From a virus: a DNA stretch of 27,897 bases. Made by a program: the position numbers and the translations under genes. Shown here one piece after another: positions 24,729 to 27,897 of this stretch. The first letter of the stretch is position 1. Every line of letters starts with the position of its first letter. The stretch spans positions 1 through 27,897 of the IMG/VR virus record IMGVR_UViG_3300032820_000082. One strand, 5' to 3'. The notes beneath the pieces were generated by a model. That model had not been told where the DNA came from. It did no database searches and saw only the letters and a program-made list of their open reading frames with translations.

Positions 24729-24973
24729 TCTCCATCTCCTGGGCCGAAGTCGCCGCAATTGTTACCGCGGTCTCCGTCATTACCGGCGCAGCCGCGACCT
24801 ACGTGCGCCTAGCCACCGTCAATGCGGTGCGGGAGATCCTCAACGAGCGACTCAAGGACTACATGGGGCGGGAACTGGTGGAAACCAGACTCCAGTATCT
24901 TGGAACCGAGATGAACTCGGTGCGGAAGGACATTGACTCCCTCACCCATATGGTGCAACAGCTCAAACAATGA
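24725..24973 (+). CDS. Small membrane protein with coiled coil, spanin-like candidate
   Basis: The 82-residue protein has one N-terminal membrane segment (WAEVAAIVTAVSVITGAAATYV, about residues 5-26, shown here as two pieces WAEVAAIVTAV and SVITGAAATYV). A charged helix with heptad character follows (REILNERLKDY, then EMNSVRKDIDSLTHMVQQLKQ). This is the layout of an inner-membrane spanin or a membrane-tethered lysis helper. ATG 24725 overlaps the previous stop (ATGA); the longer frame from 24653 is a shadow of that gene. No outer-membrane lipoprotein partner was found, so a different membrane role remains possible. Confidence 0.6.
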   Translation: MISISWAEVAAIVTAVSVITGAAATYVRLATVNAVREILNERLKDYMGRELVETRLQYLGTEMNSVRKDIDSLTHMVQQLKQ

Positions 24974-26442
24974 TGCCCCATTTAAATTATCTGTCTGCCA
25001 TCCGGCGTGCGCGGGAAGCATACCGTGCCCGATTGGATCGGGAGATTGACGATCACGGGCTGGCCTCGACGCTCCTGCTGCAACTGGAGCACGACTACAC
25101 CTATGATGATCTGATAGCCTGGATCGAGCGGAGCGCAGAGTACCGAGCGCGGGAGGTTCCGACCACCTCACCTACCTTGAACGCTGCCGCTCCGCTCCCT
25201 CCCCTCACGGGCCACCTGAGCGTGGATGGCATGGCCTATGTCGATGACACGGGCCGTCGCATCCCGCTGATGTGTCATGTCGGCGATCTCCTGATGTTGT
25301 TTGTCGAGGGGAGGCTGGAGAACGACAAAGAAAAAGAGCAGCGGGTCCATAACGCCTTCACCGACCTGCGCGATCATGGCTACAGCGGCTTGCGATCATG
25401 GTGGAGTATTCGGTGGGGAGATGAACCCAATGCCTACTGGGGGTCGCGTCGGCTGAATCCGTCTGACCACGCGCACCGGCAAATGATCGCAGAATGCCTA
25501 CGCATTGGGGCCGCAGACTATGGGCTCCAGTGGCATCTCGCCCTGGGGTCAGCGGCAGAGGTGTCTCCCCATGCGATGTCTGAAGCGTGGCACTGGCTGG
25601 GGGATATTGTGCAGGCACACCCCACCTGGTTTGCGCTGATTGAAGGCTTGAACGAGGCGTATCACAACGGGGAATCCGATCCAGAGGTGGTCGAGCGGTG
25701 GGTGAACATTTCCCGACACAAGACGCCAACCGTGCTGCACGCCCTCAGTGCTGCGGATGGGGCAGCGGGGAGTGAAGAAGCCGACGAACTCAAGAAGTGG
25801 ACCCCCAGTTGGCAACAGGTCTATCTCGTCCATGCGAGCCGTGCGAATCACTGGGGCGATCAGACGAGGCATGCCTTCTCCACAGGCTACAAACGAGCAC
25901 CACGGCGGCTGGGATGGAGCGGCGAACCACCGGGGATACAGTGGGGTGAACACACACGGGTCAGCGGCATGAATTATCCGGAGGAATGGACCCGCAATCC
26001 CTGGCGTTATGCGTTCTACCTGGCTGTCACGGCGCTGTCCCGGCAGGTGCCGACCTATATGTGCAGTCACGGCGTCTGTCTGGAGGGGCGTCTGCGCGAC
26101 GCACCAGGATTTGCCCTGGCTCCCCGCTTGATCAGCGATCTGCCGCCCGACCTGATGGCCTACGACGAACTGTTTCATGGGGGTGAGACCCACAAGCATC
26201 GGCGCGTGATCGAAGCCCCCGAGCACTGCCGCGCCGAGCATGCGAAACATGCGGACGGGTCCTGTGTCATCGCGGTCTACCCGGAGCGCCCTGGGATTAC
26301 CGAGATGGACCTGATCTTTGAGCGGCCATGGAGGGGGAGACTGCACGATGCCTATGGCTACACAGATATGGCGATTGCGCGGGGTGCGACGATCCGTCGG
26401 GACATCTCCAATGGCCTGCTGTGTGTTGGGGAGGTGCTCTGA
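24970..26442 (+). CDS. Clan GH-A-like glycoside hydrolase with N-terminal DUF4214-like module
   Basis: Residues about 8-62 form a short helical module (AYRARLDREIDDHG, then DDLIAWIERSAEYRARE) resembling the two at the start of the ejection-type protein at 16848. The rest looks like a TIM-barrel hydrolase: a first strand region VDGMAYVDDTGRRIPL (85-100), GYSGLRSWWSI (138-147), then HPTWFALIEGLNEAYHNG (217-234) with the clan GH-A Asn-Glu pair N228-E229 as acid/base. E319 in GWSGEPPG is a candidate nucleophile. It would cleave a polysaccharide, in the virion or at lysis; the substrate is unknown. It overlaps the previous gene (ATGA). Confidence 0.72.
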   Translation: MMPHLNYLSAIRRAREAYRARLDREIDDHGLASTLLLQLEHDYTYDDLIAWIERSAEYRAREVPTTSPTLNAAAPLPPLTGHLSVDGMAYVDDTGRRIPLMCHVGDLLMLFVEGRLENDKEKEQRVHNAFTDLRDHGYSGLRSWWSIRWGDEPNAYWGSRRLNPSDHAHRQMIAECLRIGAADYGLQWHLALGSAAEVSPHAMSEAWHWLGDIVQAHPTWFALIEGLNEAYHNGESDPEVVERWVNISRHKTPTVLHALSAADGAAGSEEADELKKWTPSWQQVYLVHASRANHWGDQTRHAFSTGYKRAPRRLGWSGEPPGIQWGEHTRVSGMNYPEEWTRNPWRYAFYLAVTALSRQVPTYMCSHGVCLEGRLRDAPGFALAPRLISDLPPDLMAYDELFHGGETHKHRRVIEAPEHCRAEHAKHADGSCVIAVYPERPGITEMDLIFERPWRGRLHDAYGYTDMAIARGATIRRDISNGLLCVGEVL

Positions 26443-26475
26443 TGGTGTCTCCACTCCAACCGAAGGAGGAATAGA

Positions 26476-26658
26476 ATGTCTACGCCCTCAGAGTCCACGA
26501 GCGCGACCACAGAAAGCCTGCTCACGCTCATCGGGAGCCAGACCGTGATCATTTCACGACAGGCCGCGCTCATCACCAGCCACGCCGCTCGCATCGCTGA
26601 GCTGGAAAACGCTACGGCGAGCAGTCGGGTCACGACGACCGCGTTCGACCCCGAGTAG
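26476..26658 (+). CDS. Small helical protein of unknown function, 60 residues
   Basis: The product has a Ser/Thr-rich start and a helix with heptad-like spacing (LLTLIGSQTVIISRQAALIT, then HAARIAELENAT). It has one of the best ribosome sites in the window, AAGGAGGA at 26463-26470, five bases before ATG. That argues for real and strong translation despite the small size. It could be a small coiled-coil lysis accessory; no family is recognised. Confidence 0.6.
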   Translation: MSTPSESTSATTESLLTLIGSQTVIISRQAALITSHAARIAELENATASSRVTTTAFDPE

Positions 26659-26660
26659 CG

Positions 26661-27017
26661 ATGCCCCTGGCCTACAAGTCTGGCGTGCGCGTACGGACCA
26701 GGACGCTCGCCTTGGCGCACATCGAGAACAGCGCCCTCGCCACGCAGACTGAGCTGGGCTACCCCCGCGTGCTGGTGGCGACATCGATTAATGACAGTCG
26801 TCATATGGAAGGATCAAAACACTACACCGACGAGGCCATCGACTGGCGCACGAAGGGACCGGCCGCAAACACGATGGGATCTACTGCTCGCAAGCAGCGG
26901 TTCCGTCGCCGGCTGACGGCCCTACTGGGTGACCGGTTTACGGTGATGTTGGAAGGGCTCGGCAAGCCGCACGAGCATATCCATGTCCAGGTCAAAAAAG
27001 GAGCACATTATCCATGA
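26661..27017 (+). CDS. M15-like zinc peptidase, endolysin candidate
   Basis: The 118-residue protein has the metal-site pattern of the M15/hedgehog-type peptidases: H54 and D61 (SKHYTDEAIDW, spacing HxxxxxxD) and a C-terminal HEHIHVQV with H106 and H108, and E98 or E105 as possible catalytic base. Such enzymes cut peptide bonds in peptidoglycan stem peptides and serve as endolysins in some phages. It is short, so it is a single minimal catalytic domain with no cell-wall-binding part, as in phages of Gram-negative hosts. It sits in the lysis cassette between the coiled-coil protein and the holin candidate. Its stop overlaps the next ATG. Confidence 0.75.
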   Translation: MPLAYKSGVRVRTRTLALAHIENSALATQTELGYPRVLVATSINDSRHMEGSKHYTDEAIDWRTKGPAANTMGSTARKQRFRRRLTALLGDRFTVMLEGLGKPHEHIHVQVKKGAHYP

Positions 27018-27145
27018 TCCGAAAAACGAAGGGCGGACACAAGGTCGTCTCCAAGAAGGGCAAAAACCTTTCCAGGCCAGGACTGAGTAAGGCTGCGGCC
27101 ACCAAGAGATTGGCACAGGTCGAACATTTCAAGCGTAAGGGGTGA
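27014..27145 (+). CDS. Tiny basic phage protein, 43 residues
   Basis: The product is lysine-rich, with KTKGGHKVVSKKGKNLS, then LSKAAATKRLAQVEHFKRKG. This pattern (a Lys/Gly beta hairpin followed by a helix ending near RL-x-QVE-x-F) occurs in many small phage proteins of unknown role. AAGGAG at 26998-27003 is ten bases upstream, the start overlaps the peptidase stop (ATGA), and its own stop overlaps the next ATG (TGATG). Coupling on both sides supports a real gene. Confidence 0.7.
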   Translation: MIRKTKGGHKVVSKKGKNLSRPGLSKAAATKRLAQVEHFKRKG

Positions 27146-27438
27146 TGAATCCGTTCAGGTTTTTGCGGCTCTACAGCAGCGTGAGTCGCGTGCTGGCACT
27201 GATCCAGTCAGCGTCAGCGTCATACAACGAGGGAGGCGCTATGAGTCGCAGTTTGTTTGTGAGTAAGACGTTCTGGCTGAATTTTTTAACCGCTGCCGTG
27301 GAGGTGACAGGAGCCCTATCGAGTGTCATTCCGCCCGGTGCGCTCACGCTGGTGTTGGCGGGCTTGAACGTGGCTATTCGGATTATCACTCACGGCCCCG
27401 TGCATGTACTCACGCAAGCGGGTGACGACGACGCGTAA
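27145..27438 (+). CDS. Holin-like small membrane protein with two possible starts
   Basis: The 97-residue product has two membrane segments after a basic amphipathic N-terminus: TFWLNFLTAAVEVTGAL (about residues 42-58) and IPPGALTLVLAGLNVAIRI (about 63-81). It ends in an acidic tail. A second in-frame ATG at 27241 has a stronger ribosome site (GAGGGAGG, 27229-27236) and would give a 65-residue protein with both membrane segments but without the N-terminal extension. This dual-start arrangement is known for holin and antiholin pairs, in which the longer form delays lysis. The position beside a peptidoglycan peptidase supports a lysis role. A non-lytic membrane protein cannot be excluded. Confidence 0.65.
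   Translation: MNPFRFLRLYSSVSRVLALIQSASASYNEGGAMSRSLFVSKTFWLNFLTAAVEVTGALSSVIPPGALTLVLAGLNVAIRIITHGPVHVLTQAGDDDA
27229..27236 (+). promoter_or_regulatory. Internal ribosome site for a short holin form
   Basis: GAGGGAGG lies four bases before the in-frame ATG at 27241 and is a better match than the site before the first ATG at 27145. It would allow a shorter product of 65 residues beginning MSRSLFVSKTFW. Alternatively this is the only real start and the upstream part encodes nothing essential. Confidence 0.5.
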
Positions 27439-27462
27439 CGATTCACAACAGGAGGAGTACCG

Positions 27463-27585
27463 ATGCCCAAGGTAACCACGTCGAAGGGGACGAAGACTTA
27501 CAAATCCGTCTCAGCCGCGAAGGCACAGGCCAGGAAGAACGGGGGCAAAGTGTCTCGGGTGAAGGGCAAGAAATACACTAAGTGA
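27463..27585 (+). CDS. Tiny lysine-rich protein, 40 residues
   Basis: The product is very basic (KVTTSKGTKTYKSVSAAKAQ, then ARKNGGKVSRVKGKKYTK) with an even spread of Lys and Gly. The ribosome site AGGAGGAG (27450-27457) is nearly a perfect anti-16S match five bases before ATG, which makes translation very likely. It is the last plus-strand gene of the operon and its end overlaps the end of a minus-strand gene by eight bases. It may bind nucleic acid or membranes; no function is known to me. Confidence 0.65.
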   Translation: MPKVTTSKGTKTYKSVSAAKAQARKNGGKVSRVKGKKYTK

Positions 27586-27733
27586 CCCGGCGTTCCACGG
27601 GCGCGTCTGCTTCCCAGGTGTGCGAACAGACCGAGCAGTAAAATGACCATCGGTCACCGGTCAGGATGACATCGATACTGCGGTCCTCTCCGCATCGGGG
27701 GCAGTCAGCGATTGGAGGTGCGCCTCCGCTCAT
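27578..27733 (-). CDS. Zinc-ribbon mini-protein, 51 residues
   Basis: The product carries two CxxC pairs, C11-x-x-C14 (CPRCG) and C33-x-x-C36 (CSVC), 18 residues apart and separated by a short beta segment (DVILTGDRWSFY). This is the layout of a zinc ribbon as found in small nucleic-acid-binding or adaptor proteins. On the minus strand GGGGGA precedes ATG 27733, and that ATG overlaps the stop of the upstream minus-strand gene (ATGA). A longer frame back to 27895 adds Arg-rich residues and is rejected in favour of the coupled start. Confidence 0.65.
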   Translation of the reverse strand: MSGGAPPIADCPRCGEDRSIDVILTGDRWSFYCSVCSHTWEADAPVERRVT

Positions 27734-27897
27734 GCGTCCCCCTGTGGGGTGTAGCGATACTCGCTCACCCTCGCACCGTCTACGGGCCTGATTCTGTTTT
27801 CGATCTGCATCCCGAGTTGCACGCGACACTCGGAGACTCGCGTGCGCCACGCATAGACGCCGCCGACGCCGGCCAGGGCGAGGCCGTTGATCCACCG
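27730..27897 (-). CDS. Minus-strand small membrane protein (partial, cut by the window edge)
   Basis: The frame is open from the right edge and ends at a TGA that overlaps the zinc-ribbon start. The visible 55 residues show a membrane-like segment (WINGLALAGVGGVYAW), then a charged segment (RTRVSECRVQLGMQIENRI) and a hydrophilic end (SEYRYTPQGDA). The start lies outside the window. It could be a small membrane protein of an early or accessory operon transcribed towards the late genes. The stop-start overlap is the main support. Confidence 0.55.
   Translation of the reverse strand, partial: RWINGLALAGVGGVYAWRTRVSECRVQLGMQIENRIRPVDGARVSEYRYTPQGDA

Noticed and set aside
25549-26454. Minus-strand open frame of 301 codons opposite the glycosidase
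   Set aside because: The plus strand carries a coherent hydrolase with motifs; the reverse product shows none.
1-27897. tRNA genes, integrase, attachment sites or insertion sequences
   Set aside because: None was recognised on either strand by reading; no terminal inverted repeats, transposase or tyrosine/serine recombinase motifs were seen.

Overview
The window is almost wholly virion and lysis module of a tailed double-stranded DNA phage with short-tail (podovirus), P22-type head and tail logic. The evidence is a small and large terminase, a long P22-type portal, a scaffold candidate, a coat protein resembling P22 gp5 with an inserted domain, a gp4-like adaptor and a gp10-like tail-stabilising protein, all in the P22 order. 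No integrase, repressor, tRNA, CRISPR array or insertion sequence is visible. The host cannot be named. The DNA looks GC-rich, and the enzyme cassettes and fibre type recall environmental (marine or freshwater) phages; that is inference only.

Layout. 1-307: the tail of an upstream gene and a small TubC-docking-like protein. 308-972: a non-coding region with a 9-bp tandem array, a 10-bp tandem array and two near-identical dyads 30 bp apart, a candidate replication or transcription control region. 973-5436: packaging and portal. 5436-8210: a 924-residue protein of unknown function between portal and scaffold. 8053-8791: a lone minus-strand gene with its own promoter-like site, several hairpins and an intrinsic terminator. 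8792-11629: scaffold, coat and a decoration-type protein, bracketed by two terminator-like hairpins. 11688-14673: small structural proteins, gp4-like and gp10-like proteins. 14677-16270: a beta-rich virion protein, then an acetyltransferase (GNAT) and a 2-oxoglutarate oxygenase with overlapping stop and start. 16272-22158: four candidate ejection proteins. 22178-24421: receptor-binding fibre. 24447-27585: small fibre-linked protein, membrane and coiled-coil protein, a clan GH-A-like glycosidase, an M15-like peptidase, a dual-start holin candidate and two tiny basic proteins. 27578-27897: two minus-strand genes (a zinc ribbon and a partial membrane protein) that converge on the plus-strand operon.

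The plus-strand genes are tightly packed, many with ATGA, TAATG or TGATG overlaps, so they look like one long translationally coupled late operon. The most unusual points are a shared short N-terminal domain linking an ejection protein and the glycosidase, the paired GNAT and oxygenase enzymes inside the virion module, the 924-residue protein, the isolated reverse gene with its own control signals, and the phased repeats upstream of the terminase.
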